A stretch of DNA of 46,851 nucleotides from JAFLCA01 sp041907145 (GCA_041907145.1 JAYRHW010000229.1:1-46851); one strand, 5' to 3'. Shown: positions 7,206 through 18,722, numbered from the stretch's first letter. A program made the numbers and translations. The notes: generated from the letters alone by a model not told the origin.

Positions 7206-8918
7206 TTGGTATCTCTCGTGCCTAAAACCTATCCAAAACGTGTTCTCATTACAGCGGCCCTGCCCTACTCGAATGGGCGGCCGCACGTTGGGCATATCGC
7301 CGGAGCTTATCTCCCGGCTGATATCTTCGTGCGTTACCTAAGACTGCGCGGAGTAGATACCCGCTTCATCTGCGGTTCTGACGATCATGGTGTGGCAATC
7401 ATGCTCACTGCCCAGAAGGAGGGACGCACACCTGCAGAAACAGCTCTCTATTATAGTCAAAAGCAAAAGGCCTCATTTGACGGCATGAACATCAAGTTCG
7501 ATGTCTACGGCGGCACGAGCCGAACTCCGTTCCACGCTAAGGCCAGCCAGGATTTTTTTACTAAGATTTACGAGAAGGGCTTCTTCGAAAAACAGAGCAC
7601 CCGCCAGTTCTTTGACGAACAGAAGCAGATGTTTCTGCCGGATCGCTTCGTCAAGGGCACCTGCGGCTACTGCGGCACGCTGGAACAAAACGGGGACCAG
7701 TGCGAAAACTGCGGCAAGATGCTCGATGTCGATACGCTGCAGAATGCCCGCAGCGTCGTTTCCAATACGCCGGCTTCTATCAAAGAAAGTGCGCACTGGT
7801 TCCTGGATCTCTCGCGATTCGAGAAGCAGGTTGCCTCTTGGCTTAAGGATGCGACCATACGTGAGCACACGCGAAATTATGTTTCTGGGCTGCTCTCAAC
7901 CGGCTTGATCAAGCGCGCCATGACTCGCGACTTGACCTGGGGCATTCCCGTTCCGCTGAGCGATCCGGACGCCAAAGGGAAAGTGCTCTACGTTTGGTTC
8001 GACGCCCCTATCGGGTACATTTCTAACACCATGGAGCTTTGTGAGGCGCGTGGTGAGAAGCCGCAGGACTACGCATCCTGGTGGAAATCAGACGAGTGCG
8101 AGATTTTCCACTTCATAGGCGAAGACAACACCATTTTCCACTGCGTTATTTGGATCGCCATGCTGACGGCCGAGGGCTCCTTGAAGCTTCCGCGCGGTGT
8201 GATCGTCAATCAGTTCCTCAACATTCAATTTCCGGGTCAAGAGCAGGAAAAGATATCCAAGTCTCGCGGTACAGCCGTTTGGATCGAGGACTATTTGGCA
8301 GAAGGCAGCAATCCGGACGTACTGCGCTATTACCTAACTTGCATTGCGCCGGAAAAGGCGCGCACGGTTTACAAGCCCGAGGACCTGATTCAGCGCAATA
8401 ATTCTGAGCTAGCTAACATTCTCGGTAACTTCGTACATCGCTTGGTTTCCTTCACCCATAAGTATACTGGACCAAAGGTGCCGGAGTTTCCTGCCGCCAA
8501 AGTCACCGATATAGATAGAGCATTCGAGCAGGCTATGCGCAGCAATCACGAGCGTGTGACGGCTGCCCTCGACGACTTCTCTTTCCGCGCGGCAATGGAG
8601 GCGGTAATGGATTTCTGCCGCGAGGCCAACAAATACTTGGATGTAAAAGCTCCATGGACTACTCGTAAGTCCGACATGGAAACCACCCAGGTAACTCTGG
8701 CCTACGGCTTGCGGGCAGTGCAGTATCTTGCGGTCGTACTAGCTCCATTCTTGCCCAGTACGGCAGCTAAAATTGCCAAGACTATGTGCTTCAATACTGA
8801 GAACCTACGCTGGCAGGATGCGCTTAGAGATCTGCCTGCAGGAAGTCCACTTGAGAAGCCGGAGATCTTGTTTACGAAGATCGAAGATACCCCGGCTGCC
8901 TCGGCGTCTGCAGCATAA
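7206..8918 (+). CDS. metG: Methionyl-tRNA synthetase
   Basis: Class I aminoacyl-tRNA synthetase charging tRNA-Met, 570 aa. The HIGH motif is present as HVGH (residues 27-30), the adenylate-site GSDDHG at 57-62, a zinc knuckle with C153, C156, C166 and C169, and KISKS at 349-353 for the KMSKS loop. The C-terminal half carries the helical anticodon-binding domain; the C-terminal tRNA-binding/dimerisation domain of longer MetRS proteins is absent, so this is the short form. The start is TTG, supported by GGAA 6 bases upstream; GTG 7218 is an alternative. The stop is 3 bases before the sua5 ATG, so the two are probably co-translated. Confidence 0.95.
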   Translation: MVSLVPKTYPKRVLITAALPYSNGRPHVGHIAGAYLPADIFVRYLRLRGVDTRFICGSDDHGVAIMLTAQKEGRTPAETALYYSQKQKASFDGMNIKFDVYGGTSRTPFHAKASQDFFTKIYEKGFFEKQSTRQFFDEQKQMFLPDRFVKGTCGYCGTLEQNGDQCENCGKMLDVDTLQNARSVVSNTPASIKESAHWFLDLSRFEKQVASWLKDATIREHTRNYVSGLLSTGLIKRAMTRDLTWGIPVPLSDPDAKGKVLYVWFDAPIGYISNTMELCEARGEKPQDYASWWKSDECEIFHFIGEDNTIFHCVIWIAMLTAEGSLKLPRGVIVNQFLNIQFPGQEQEKISKSRGTAVWIEDYLAEGSNPDVLRYYLTCIAPEKARTVYKPEDLIQRNNSELANILGNFVHRLVSFTHKYTGPKVPEFPAAKVTDIDRAFEQAMRSNHERVTAALDDFSFRAAMEAVMDFCREANKYLDVKAPWTTRKSDMETTQVTLAYGLRAVQYLAVVLAPFLPSTAAKIAKTMCFNTENLRWQDALRDLPAGSPLEKPEILFTKIEDTPAASASAA

Positions 8919-8921
8919 GCC

Positions 8922-9911
8922 ATGATCACTCCGGGAACTCCCGAGAATATTAGAATCGCTGCCAAGATCATCCGAGAGGGAGGACTCGTGGCTTTCCCCA
9001 CCGAGACTGTTTACGGACTTGGAGCAGACGCCACGTCAGACTCGGCAGTACAGAAAATTTTTGACGTTAAGAACCGTCCGACCATTAATCCTCTTATCGT
9101 CCACATCGCGGATTTCGAAGCGATCTCGGATGTAGCCGATCTTTCGAGCGACCCGCGAGCGGCTCAGCGCCTTGCGAAATTGCGGCACTTTTGGCCAGGC
9201 CCGCTGTCGGTTGTCCTGCCGAGGAAGGTCTCGATTTCATCGCTGACGTCTGCAGGTTTGCCGACTGTCGCGGTACGAGTTCCAAATCACCCTATTGCCC
9301 TGGAATTACTGAGAGCCGCCGGTGTCCCTATTGCCGCCCCCAGCGCCAATCCGTCTTCTTATGTTAGCCCGACCTCGGCGTCCCACGTAGAGAAGGGACT
9401 AGGAGGTCGAATCGACATGATTCTTGACGGCGGGTCGTCTGCTGTTGGAATCGAGTCTACCATCGTGTCGCTCATTGGCGAGCATCCAACGCTGTTGCGG
9501 CCAGGGTTCGTGACCTTCGAGCAATTGCAGCAGATACTCCCGGACCTTCAAGAACGTACCGAACATTCTGCTGATCAGCCCGTACTCTCTCCTGGGCTGT
9601 TACGGGAACACTATGCCCCTGCCACAAGAATCGCCCTTAGATCCGAACTTTCAGTCACAGAATATCCCAAGCGAGTGGGGCTCATTGCCTTCGACCAGTC
9701 CGGCGCAAGCAGGGACGACTTTGCATATGCCGCGGTATCAGTACTGAGCCAGCATGGCCAGCTTACTGAAATTGCTGCCAAGCTCTTTGCAGCCATTCGC
9801 GCGCAAGACGAGATGCGTCTCGACTTAATTGTGGTAGACTCCTGTCCGGCGGTTGGTCTTGGGCGCGCTATCATGGACCGGCTTTTGCGGGCGACTGCCA
9901 AGTTTTCCTAA
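8922..9911 (+). CDS. sua5: L-threonylcarbamoyladenylate synthase, two-domain Sua5 type
   Basis: Makes threonylcarbamoyl-AMP from threonine, bicarbonate and ATP, the first step of t6A modification at position 37 of ANN-decoding tRNAs. The N-terminal YrdC/Sua5 domain (about 1-205) shows FPTETVYGLG, the KNRPTINPL loop, the WPGPLSVVLP segment and the PSAN motif. A C-terminal Sua5 domain (about 225-329) is entered through SPGLLREHYAP, as in full-length Sua5 rather than the short TsaC. Length (329 aa) agrees. It begins 3 bases after metG, a sensible pairing of tRNA-related functions, and is followed after 17 bases by an RmlC-like gene. Confidence 0.93.
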   Translation: MITPGTPENIRIAAKIIREGGLVAFPTETVYGLGADATSDSAVQKIFDVKNRPTINPLIVHIADFEAISDVADLSSDPRAAQRLAKLRHFWPGPLSVVLPRKVSISSLTSAGLPTVAVRVPNHPIALELLRAAGVPIAAPSANPSSYVSPTSASHVEKGLGGRIDMILDGGSSAVGIESTIVSLIGEHPTLLRPGFVTFEQLQQILPDLQERTEHSADQPVLSPGLLREHYAPATRIALRSELSVTEYPKRVGLIAFDQSGASRDDFAYAAVSVLSQHGQLTEIAAKLFAAIRAQDEMRLDLIVVDSCPAVGLGRAIMDRLLRATAKFS

Positions 9912-9928
9912 TCGATGAGGGACTCTCC

Positions 9929-10525
9929 GTGACAACTACAACTGATACCAATACAATCCTTCCGCCGCAGCCCCCCGCTGTCGATGCCATAAGCGGTGTC
10001 GAGTGCAAACTCCTCAAGAGTCACGGTGACCAGCGCGGGTTCTTCCGTGAAATAGTTCGAAGCAGCGAGTCGGTGTTTGCTGACGGCAGATTTGCTCAGT
10101 GGAGTCACAGCAAGATGGCCAAGGGGGTCGTCAAGGCTTGGCACTATCATCATATTCAGTACGACTGGTGGTATGTACCGATTGGAAAGGTGCAGACGGT
10201 GCTCTTCGACAATCGGCCTGAAAGTCCCACCTACAGGAAGAAGTTGGTGTTCCTCATGGGAGAGACGGCAAAATACGGCCCTGAGGTATTTGAAGTCTGT
10301 GTGCGTATCCCGCCGGGTGTGCTGCACGGCTGCAAGGTCCTAAGTAAAGAGGCTCACCTCTTTTACATCACGAGCGAAATTTACAATCCCAATGAAGAGG
10401 GTCGCTTTCCATTCGACCAGGGACCGAAGGGACTCAAGCATCGCTGGGGCAAGAACCCAATAGTTGCAGATAATGACAAGCGTGAGTTTGTTCCCACTTC
10501 AACTCGCGCATTGCTTTCGCGCTAA
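9929..10525 (+). CDS. dTDP-4-dehydrorhamnose 3,5-epimerase-like cupin
   Basis: Protein of 198 aa of the RmlC-like cupin superfamily, probably a nucleotide-sugar epimerase. It shows DQRGFFRE, KGVVKAWHYHH (equivalent to the RmlC KGxLRGLHxQ segment with its catalytic His), an SPTYRK stretch after the DxR-like region, and PPGVLHGCKVL equivalent to PPGFAHGF. Divergence in the central segment (YDWWYVPIGKVQTV) means it may not act on dTDP-4-keto-6-deoxyglucose. No rmlA, rmlB or rmlD lies beside it. The start is GTG, supported by GAGGGA 6 bases upstream, 17 bases after sua5. A strong hairpin follows the gene. Confidence 0.8.
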   Translation: MTTTTDTNTILPPQPPAVDAISGVECKLLKSHGDQRGFFREIVRSSESVFADGRFAQWSHSKMAKGVVKAWHYHHIQYDWWYVPIGKVQTVLFDNRPESPTYRKKLVFLMGETAKYGPEVFEVCVRIPPGVLHGCKVLSKEAHLFYITSEIYNPNEEGRFPFDQGPKGLKHRWGKNPIVADNDKREFVPTSTRALLSR

Positions 10526-10548
10526 TATCGTAAACCGAGTGAAGGAAA

Positions 10549-10578
10549 TTGCCCGGGAACGCTCTCGCTCCCGGGCAA
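10549..10578. terminator. Bidirectional hairpin terminator between convergent genes
   Basis: A perfect 10-bp inverted repeat, TTGCCCGGGA (10549-10558) and TCCCGGGCAA (10569-10578), encloses a 10-base loop. It lies between the end of the RmlC-like gene and the end of a minus-strand gene. Reading leftward the stem is followed by TTTCCTT, a partial U-tract; rightward the tail is weaker. Confidence 0.65.
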
Positions 10579-10582
10579 CTAT

Positions 10583-10981
10583 CTAGTGCGTTGCTGTTCC
10601 CTTGAAGGTGCCGTGCTCTACCTTACCTTCCCCATTGGTACGAATGGCGGTTCCCTCGATTGTGTTATTCGATAGCGTGCCGTTCCATGCAATGGTCCAT
10701 CCATCCTTATTTTTTGTGGTCACCTGGAATGCAGTTTTGCCATTCACGGCCGTTGTGTTGTACGGGGACGCGGTGAACCCGTATTCATCACAAGCGGTCG
10801 AGCGAAACGTTCCTTTGTCGAAAACAAAGTTATCAGGATCGCTCTTCTCGGAGCCAATCTTGACCTCCCCTTTGAAAGTTTTCCCATCAAGAGCAGGGTT
10901 TGGCGCAGCAATAGCGCTTCCCGCGATCAGCACGATGCTTGCAAGCAAAGAAAGACAGAACTTCCCAACAATCGTATCCAT
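10583..10981 (-). CDS. Small exported hypothetical protein
   Basis: A 132-aa protein with a clear Sec signal peptide: MDTIVGKFCL then a hydrophobic core SLLASIVLIAG and cleavage expected after AIAA (Ala26, before PNP). The mature part of about 106 residues looks all-beta, with alternating polar and hydrophobic residues and Gly/Thr-rich turns (DGKTFKGEVKIG, WNGTLSNNTIEGT, HGTFKGTATH), similar in style to small lipocalin- or META-like periplasmic proteins. I cannot assign a family. It has a single mature cysteine. GGAG lies 6 bases before the ATG, and a promoter is visible upstream. It is monocistronic and ends at a strong terminator. Confidence 0.75.
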   Translation of the reverse strand: MDTIVGKFCLSLLASIVLIAGSAIAAPNPALDGKTFKGEVKIGSEKSDPDNFVFDKGTFRSTACDEYGFTASPYNTTAVNGKTAFQVTTKNKDGWTIAWNGTLSNNTIEGTAIRTNGEGKVEHGTFKGTATH

Positions 10982-11020
10982 AAGCAGCTCCTTAGTATTC
11001 TTAGACCTCGGACTTTTCGT

Positions 11021-11048
11021 AGTATAGTTCGCTCGAAAAATTCAACAA
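11021..11048 (-). promoter_or_regulatory. Probable promoter of the small exported protein gene
   Basis: On the minus strand TTGTTG (11043-11048) and TATACT (11021-11026) are separated by 16 bases, about 40 bases upstream of the ATG of the small exported protein. The -10 matches consensus at five of six positions. The rest of the 266-base gap up to 11247 shows no gene or RNA that I recognise. Confidence 0.4.
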
Positions 11049-11247
11049 CAATCGGTGCGCGGCACCGGCGTCGCTCTCAGCCGGCCCCAAAAGCCATGTA
11101 AATGCTCTGTATCTTCGCCATGAATCTAAGAACCTAGCAATTCTAGTGGGTTAGATCATTAGCGATGCGCTCTTTATCTTTTCGCTAACCACGTCGATAT
11201 CAAAATCTGGGCAGGGTTTTACCTCTAAGAGTCATTGAGATTTGCAC

Positions 11248-11556
11248 ATGGACTGGAGTTCGCCTTTCATCGTCTATCGCATCAACGCCGAGGGCAAACT
11301 GGAGGAGGTCTTCCACGCTGAAGATTTGAAAAAGGCCAAGTACTGGCTGACCTATATTGCGCAGCCGGGCGACGTGCTCTGCAAGACCCCGAAGCACCCC
11401 AAACATTCCGGGCAGTCAAAAACCCCTGAATATTGGAGCCACAAAGATAGCAGCGGGACTCCGATGACCAAGGAGGACGCATGGAAGAATTTTGCTAAGA
11501 GCAAAACCCAGATCGTCGAATTTCCCTGTGAACAAACAAAGGCGCCGGTAACCTAA
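11248..11556 (+). CDS. Small hypothetical protein
   Basis: A 102-aa cytoplasmic-looking protein without signal peptide or membrane segment. It starts MDWSSPFIVYRINAEGKLEEVFHA and continues with a helix (DLKKAKYWLTYIA) and a Lys/His-rich middle (KTPKHPKHSGQSK). The PFIVYRINAEGKLEE opening is reminiscent of short beta-hairpin domains, but I do not recognise a family. ATG 11248 is preferred to the TTG at 11242, although neither has a strong ribosome site. It lies 46 bases before a CheY-like gene on the same strand. Coding status rests on amino-acid composition and the lack of a better frame. Confidence 0.55.
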   Translation: MDWSSPFIVYRINAEGKLEEVFHAEDLKKAKYWLTYIAQPGDVLCKTPKHPKHSGQSKTPEYWSHKDSSGTPMTKEDAWKNFAKSKTQIVEFPCEQTKAPVT

Positions 11557-11602
11557 GATCCCCTTTCAATTTTTCATCGCGTACTTGGAGCATTAATTCC
11601 GT

Positions 11603-11995
11603 ATGAATGGATTAGAATCAGTTGATCGCAATATGCCAATCCTCGTGGTGGACGATTTGAGCGCCATGCGTCGAATCGTGAAAAATTGCCTGCGGAAACT
11701 TGGTTTCGAGAATATCGTCGAAGCCGAAAGCGCCGAGGCCGCATTCTCACATCTGGAGCAAGGCAATTTTCAATTTGTAATTTCTGACTGGAATCTCGAG
11801 GTCGTCAAAGGACATGAATTCCTTCAATCGGCCCGTAAACATGAAAAGCTCAAGCAGGTCCCCATTCTTGTTGTTACTGCCGAGGCTCATAGGAAAGCCG
11901 TGTCCCAAGTCGTTCCAAATGAGGACCAAGTAATTGTAAAGCCCTTCACAGCCGATCTTCTGCAAAAGAAAATGCAGGCAATCCTCGTACCCTAA
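11603..11995 (+). CDS. CheY-like single-domain response regulator
   Basis: Receiver domain of 130 aa with no output domain. The acidic pocket is D17/D18, the phospho-acceptor D62 (ISDWNL), the switch Thr T92 (VTAEA) and the conserved Lys K113 (VKPF). The MRRIVKNCLRKLGF and VTAEAHRK segments are very like chemotaxis CheY, so a motor-switch or pilus-control role is plausible; many gliding or twitching bacteria also use such proteins. No histidine kinase, CheA or MCP gene is in the window, so the partner is unknown. An in-frame ATG at 11633 would remove ten residues and begin directly at the first beta strand. Confidence 0.88.
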   Translation: MNGLESVDRNMPILVVDDLSAMRRIVKNCLRKLGFENIVEAESAEAAFSHLEQGNFQFVISDWNLEVVKGHEFLQSARKHEKLKQVPILVVTAEAHRKAVSQVVPNEDQVIVKPFTADLLQKKMQAILVP

Positions 11996-12014
11996 TCCCA
12001 CGCTTCTATCGGGA

Positions 12015-12044
12015 TTGCCGGGCTCAATGCCCTAGGGCTACAAT
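12015..12044 (+). promoter_or_regulatory. Probable sigma-70-type promoter of the GH63-like gene
   Basis: TTGCCG (12015-12020) and TACAAT (12039-12044) are 18 bases apart, about 40 bases before the ATG at 12085. The spacer contains the palindrome GCCCTAGGGC (12029-12038). The -10 hexamer and 18-base spacing are the same as in the promoter at 6596-6625. Confidence 0.45.
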
Positions 12045-12084
12045 CGCATCAGTAACTTCGGGACCCTACTGATAAGCATTCTGC

Positions 12085-14784
<2,700 letters not shown>

Positions 14785-14856
14785 CACCCGGTCCTAAAGG
14801 AATTTGAATATAATCTGTGATGCTTGGAGGCTGGGTACCACCATAAACTTGCGACA

Positions 14857-16071
14857 CTAGGGCTTGGCGCGGGGAGTTGATTCTGCCGTCTTGTGCGTCA
14901 AATAATGCCCGCGAAAATCCCTCAGCGCATTCATATAGTAAATAAAGGCCTCATAGGGACTCTCATACGGACTAAAATAAGCGTGCACATCGCCATCCGC
15001 AAACCACTTAGTGCACATATAGTAGAAGTGATCGGAAGTTAATAGACGCCGCCAAGTGGACAAGGCCTCTTCATCAGCCTCGTAGCGCACTGCAGCCCCC
15101 AAATCATAAATCTGCTGTAGAGCTGACTCCTGCATACGGTTTCCACGCCAAGCCGTCAGGTCGCGGTCAACATCAGCCCACGAGGTTACACGATGAAATG
15201 GCAGCTCGGCTCGCGCGGGATAATTGGCTACAAGCTCCGAAGGTAATGAAAAATTCCAGTCCGGCTTGCCGAGAATCAAGCCCGGCAAGTGCTCCATAAA
15301 TTGGAATATGCCGGTAGATTCCCACTGATGTTCTCCAAAGGTTTCATAGTCCATGAACAAGTTCACGGTGTCTCCCGCCCCGCTTACTGAATGAACCCAC
15401 GAGGCGAACTTGTCAGCTGTAAGGGGAAAGCACTCCCAACCGCGATTAGAGAAACGAAATGCGATATCGTCAGAAAGCCGATAATTTTTCAGCAGCAGCT
15501 TAGTATCGGTACCGGGCACTGAGTAAAGGAAATTCGGGCTGCGCCACTGTAGAATATCATCCACGCCCTCAGCGACAATTGCTTTATAGCCCATGCTCGA
15601 GACGAGCTTGCCGATTTCATCGCTGTATATAAGCTCGGTGTTGCGAAATACCTGCGGCTTGCTGCCGAAGAGCTTCTCCATAAGGCGCCCGTGCTCGGAA
15701 ACCTGGGCCTTAAACTCCTCGGTATCGAAGAGAGACGAAAGCGAGTGATAGTAGGTCTCCCCTAAGAACTCAACACAGCCTGTCTCAGCCAACGCCACGA
15801 AGGTATCGAGCACCTCGGGTGCATAGCGCTTCATCTGCTCAATCGCTACGCCGGTAATCGAGTATGCGATACGAAATGCCCCGCCATGCCGGCGAATCAA
15901 CTCCAACATCAATTTGTTTGCAGGCAGATAGCACTTCTGAGCAACTTTTTGCAGAATGACGCGATTCCTATCGTCATCAAAATAGTGGTGGCTTTTGCCC
16001 ACATCGAAGAAAGAGTAGCGCCGCAGCCGATACGGCTGATGCACTTGGAAGTAGAAACAAACTGACGGCAT
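14857..16071 (-). CDS. GH57 family glycoside hydrolase (alpha-amylase type)
   Basis: Retaining alpha-glucan-active enzyme of family GH57, 404 aa. Conserved regions are visible: HQP at 11-13, GETYYHSL at 104-111, RNTELIY with the likely nucleophile E146, and MDYETFGEHQW with the likely acid/base D241. Its size and motif spelling match the cytoplasmic alpha-amylase-like subgroup rather than the longer GH57 branching enzymes that end in DUF1957. The open frame extends 56 codons upstream, but only ATG 16071 gives the usual N-terminus, and it follows the stop of the glucosyltransferase gene by 2 bases with GAGGAAA in that gene's tail. It therefore probably works with the upstream synthase in turning over or trimming glycogen. 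Confidence 0.9.
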   Translation of the reverse strand: MPSVCFYFQVHQPYRLRRYSFFDVGKSHHYFDDDRNRVILQKVAQKCYLPANKLMLELIRRHGGAFRIAYSITGVAIEQMKRYAPEVLDTFVALAETGCVEFLGETYYHSLSSLFDTEEFKAQVSEHGRLMEKLFGSKPQVFRNTELIYSDEIGKLVSSMGYKAIVAEGVDDILQWRSPNFLYSVPGTDTKLLLKNYRLSDDIAFRFSNRGWECFPLTADKFASWVHSVSGAGDTVNLFMDYETFGEHQWESTGIFQFMEHLPGLILGKPDWNFSLPSELVANYPARAELPFHRVTSWADVDRDLTAWRGNRMQESALQQIYDLGAAVRYEADEEALSTWRRLLTSDHFYYMCTKWFADGDVHAYFSPYESPYEAFIYYMNALRDFRGHYLTHKTAESTPRAKP

Positions 16072-16073
16072 AA

Positions 16074-17438
16074 CTATTCTTTCCTCGCCAACTTCCCATA
16101 CAGATCCACCGTGCGCAGCGCCGCAGCCTCCCAGCGCACTCGTTTGAGTTCCTCTCTTGCCATCCCGACCATGTCGTCCCGAAGTTCTTGGTGCAGCAGC
16201 GAGTTGATAATCAAGTCGGCAAGCCGATCGATATCCCAAAAATCAACTTTGAGCGCGTGTCCCAGCACTTCCGACACCCCGCTCTGCTTTGAAATAATTA
16301 CTGGAGTATCGAAGCTGATGGCCTCAAGCGCAGAAATGCCGAAGGGCTCGGATACCGATGGCATCACGTAAACGTCCGCCAGCGAATACATCTCCTCGAC
16401 TTCCTGTCCCTTCAAGAATCCCGGGAACTCGAAGTGCGACTCGATACCAAGCTGACGAACCCGCTCGATCATGCGCGGCAGCATGTCTCCGGCTCCGGCC
16501 ATGACGAAAAGTACGTCAGGTACGTGCGGGACTACCTTGGCCGCCGCTTCAACGAAGTAATCAGGCCCCTTTTGAAAGGTGACGCGCCCCAAGAAGAGCA
16601 CGACACGCGAGGACTTGCCGTGCCACTCTCGATATTTTTGTACGAGGCGCTTGGGGTACACGCCATTGTGCACGACTTGTATCTTGTTGAGCGGGATCTG
16701 GTGACGCTGATTTATCGTGGAGCGGGTATAGTAGCTTACCGCGATGACGGCCTGCGCAGCGCTCAATCCAAAATGCTCGATGTCGTTTATTTGCTGGTTA
16801 ACTGCCTCTCCACTGCGATCGTACTCGAGGCTGTGGACGTGCACGACCAAAGGCTTGCCCGTGATTTGAGAGAGCGCCACACCAGCGGGATACGTCATCC
16901 AGTCGTGCGCATGAATAATATCGAACTGCTCCTCAGCGACAGCAGAGACAACTTCTGCGGTGTAACGCACAACCTCGGAGAAAATATCGCCGCTATAACG
17001 AAGGTACTGTTCCTCTCCACTTGCCAGCGCAGGCTCCGCCACTGGAGTACCGGCTCCGAGATCAAAAATCGACGTCACTCCGGACATCGTTCCGGCGGCA
17101 AGCGCCAGCTTTGCCGACTGGAAGGTCTTAGGATTGAGGTATGGACTTAGAAATGAAGGAATTTTGAGAGTTCGCAAGGCCCTTCCCTTGCCCGACTTTA
17201 ATTTCTCAAAAAGCGCACTGTTTCGAGATTTACCGCCCTCGGAAAATTCACTGGGAGTTCTTCCGAGCGAATCGATAAGCTGCATATGCGGCGCTCGTTC
17301 GCCTCCAAAGAGGCTGGGCACCACAAAAAGGATCTCGAGCTGATGCCGGGAAAGGGCTCGAGTAAGCCCCTCGCAGGCAGTACCAAGTCCACCGCTAATA
17401 TGCGGCGGGTACTCCCATCCAAGCATCAGGATTTTCAT
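16074..17438 (-). CDS. Glycogen synthase-type glucosyltransferase (GT4/GT5)
   Basis: GT-B fold glucosyltransferase of 454 aa, probably extending alpha-1,4-glucan from a nucleotide-glucose donor. The N-terminus MKILMLGWEYPPHISGGLG is the glycogen-synthase-like donor loop (family KxGGL as HISGGLG). HAHDWMTYPAG is the Rossmann-1 end motif. The C-terminal GT4 domain has FLGRVTFQKGPD and the E-x7-E motif at E364 and E372 (SEPFGISALEA). ATG 17438 is chosen over GTG 17456 because AGGG lies 8 bases upstream. It is co-transcribed with the GH57 gene and divergent from glucokinase. It is closer to the archaeal/deep-bacterial GT4-GT5 hybrid synthases than to E. coli GlgA. Confidence 0.88.
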   Translation of the reverse strand: MKILMLGWEYPPHISGGLGTACEGLTRALSRHQLEILFVVPSLFGGERAPHMQLIDSLGRTPSEFSEGGKSRNSALFEKLKSGKGRALRTLKIPSFLSPYLNPKTFQSAKLALAAGTMSGVTSIFDLGAGTPVAEPALASGEEQYLRYSGDIFSEVVRYTAEVVSAVAEEQFDIIHAHDWMTYPAGVALSQITGKPLVVHVHSLEYDRSGEAVNQQINDIEHFGLSAAQAVIAVSYYTRSTINQRHQIPLNKIQVVHNGVYPKRLVQKYREWHGKSSRVVLFLGRVTFQKGPDYFVEAAAKVVPHVPDVLFVMAGAGDMLPRMIERVRQLGIESHFEFPGFLKGQEVEEMYSLADVYVMPSVSEPFGISALEAISFDTPVIISKQSGVSEVLGHALKVDFWDIDRLADLIINSLLHQELRDDMVGMAREELKRVRWEAAALRTVDLYGKLARKE

Positions 17439-17714
17439 ATCGGGGACCCTAAGCACCGTCCTAGAGAAGACATGGTTACGATGAACAAACTATCGAAAGA
17501 ATTGCAAATTCCCGGAAAAAGTCCACCCTTGTGGCGCTAATCAAGTGGGCGGGCGAGGAAACACCGGTCTAGTGGCCCAACCCCTCGGCCGCAGCGGGTG
17601 CTGAGACCCGCTCCAACGCGCCGATATCCTTCAAACTCGCTCTAATTGCCTCCTTTGGAGCATCGCACTCTCTGTGATACCGTTCATTGGCCTTCCATTT
17701 TTTTGGAGTTAGTT
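17439..17714. other. Divergent intergenic region of the glycogen cluster
   Basis: This 276-base gap separates the glucosyltransferase/GH57 pair from the glucokinase/debranching pair. It contains one clear hairpin, AGCGGGT 17593-17599 with ACCCGCT 17606-17612 (7-bp stem, 6-base loop), with no U-tract. A weak TTGGAG...TACCGT promoter-like pair with 17-base spacing lies about 40 bases before the glucokinase start. No convincing coding frame was found. Confidence 0.4.
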
Positions 17715-18722
17715 ATGCTCTTAGCCGGCGATGTCGGTGGCACTAAGACTCGATTGGCCGCCTATAGCTTGGAGAATGGCAAGCTCAAACGAACCGAAAT
17801 CGAGCGCTACGAGAGCAAGGCGTTCTCCGGCCTCGACCAAATTGCACGGGCGTTTGTCGAGAAGAGAAAGTTAAAGGTGGAAGCGGCATGCTTCGGAGTA
17901 CCGGGCCCTGTCATCGCTGGCAATGTTAAGCTTCCAAACCTTCCCTGGGAGCTCAGTGAAACTCAACTTTCGAAATCTCTGTCAATTCCCCGAGTAAAAC
18001 TGGTCAATGATCTCGTAGCTACTGCGGCCGCTATTCCCCATTTGGCCGCCAACGAACTCATGAATATTTATCCTGGTCGTCCCCAGAAGGAGCAGCGTGT
18101 ATACGCTGTAGTTGCACCGGGAACCGGCTTGGGACACGCATTTCTGTATGTCGAGGATGGCAAGTACCACGTAATCGCCTCAGAAGGCGGACATATGGAT
18201 TTTGCACCGACTGACGACTTGCAAATCGAGCTGCTTAACTTTCTGAGAAGGAAGTTCGGTCATGTAAGCGTAGAACGACTTATCTGCGGTCCAGGCCTAG
18301 CCAATATCTACGCCTTCTTACGCGACAGCGGGAAGGCTGCCGAAAGCGCAGAGGTTAAGCGGAGGATGGCCACCGAGGATCCAGGCGCGGTCATCGCGCA
18401 GACGGCCCTCGATGGATCCTCTGAGCTGAGCGGTCAGGCCATGGATTTATTCATCAGCATTCTTGGTGCGCATTGCGGAAATGTCGTGCTTATGAACATG
18501 GCGACCGCTGGCCTGTATCTCGGCGGTGGAATTCCGCCAAAGATTTCCAAGAAGTTTTCCGATCCGAAATTTATCGCCGGATTTACCAATAAGGGGCGTT
18601 TTGCAGAGGTCGTCGGCGCTACGCCAATCAATATGATTGTCGACGATCATGCAGCGGTCGTTGGCGCCGCGTCCATTGCTTCCCAATTACTGAGCTCGGT
18701 GCGCATTAAGACTTCTTCATGA
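17715..18722 (+). CDS. glk: Glucokinase
   Basis: ASKHA-fold kinase phosphorylating glucose with ATP, 335 aa, similar in layout to E. coli Glk. Visible motifs are the phosphate-1 loop LLAGDVGGTKTRLA, GVPGPV, the catalytic LVNDLVATA with the conserved Asp, the phosphate-2 region APGTGLGHAF, and EGGHMDFAP. The frame extends 23 codons upstream, but ATG 17715 has GGAG 6 bases before it and starts directly at the first strand. Its stop overlaps the debranching enzyme start as ATGA, so the two are translationally coupled: the debranching enzyme releases free glucose and this enzyme returns it to glycolysis. Confidence 0.92.
   Translation: MLLAGDVGGTKTRLAAYSLENGKLKRTEIERYESKAFSGLDQIARAFVEKRKLKVEAACFGVPGPVIAGNVKLPNLPWELSETQLSKSLSIPRVKLVNDLVATAAAIPHLAANELMNIYPGRPQKEQRVYAVVAPGTGLGHAFLYVEDGKYHVIASEGGHMDFAPTDDLQIELLNFLRRKFGHVSVERLICGPGLANIYAFLRDSGKAAESAEVKRRMATEDPGAVIAQTALDGSSELSGQAMDLFISILGAHCGNVVLMNMATAGLYLGGGIPPKISKKFSDPKFIAGFTNKGRFAEVVGATPINMIVDDHAAVVGAASIASQLLSSVRIKTSS

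Noticed and set aside
14809..14814. A perfect TATAAT hexamer on the plus strand
   Set aside because: No -35 partner at 16-18 bases and no plus-strand gene downstream until 17715; it lies between two convergent genes.
16434..17150. A 238-codon plus-strand open frame opposite the glycogen synthase-type gene
   Set aside because: The minus strand has the full GT4/GT5 motif set; the opposite frame is a codon-bias shadow.
17593..17612. A 7-bp hairpin in the divergent glycogen region considered as a terminator
   Set aside because: It sits upstream of both flanking genes and has no U-tract on either strand.
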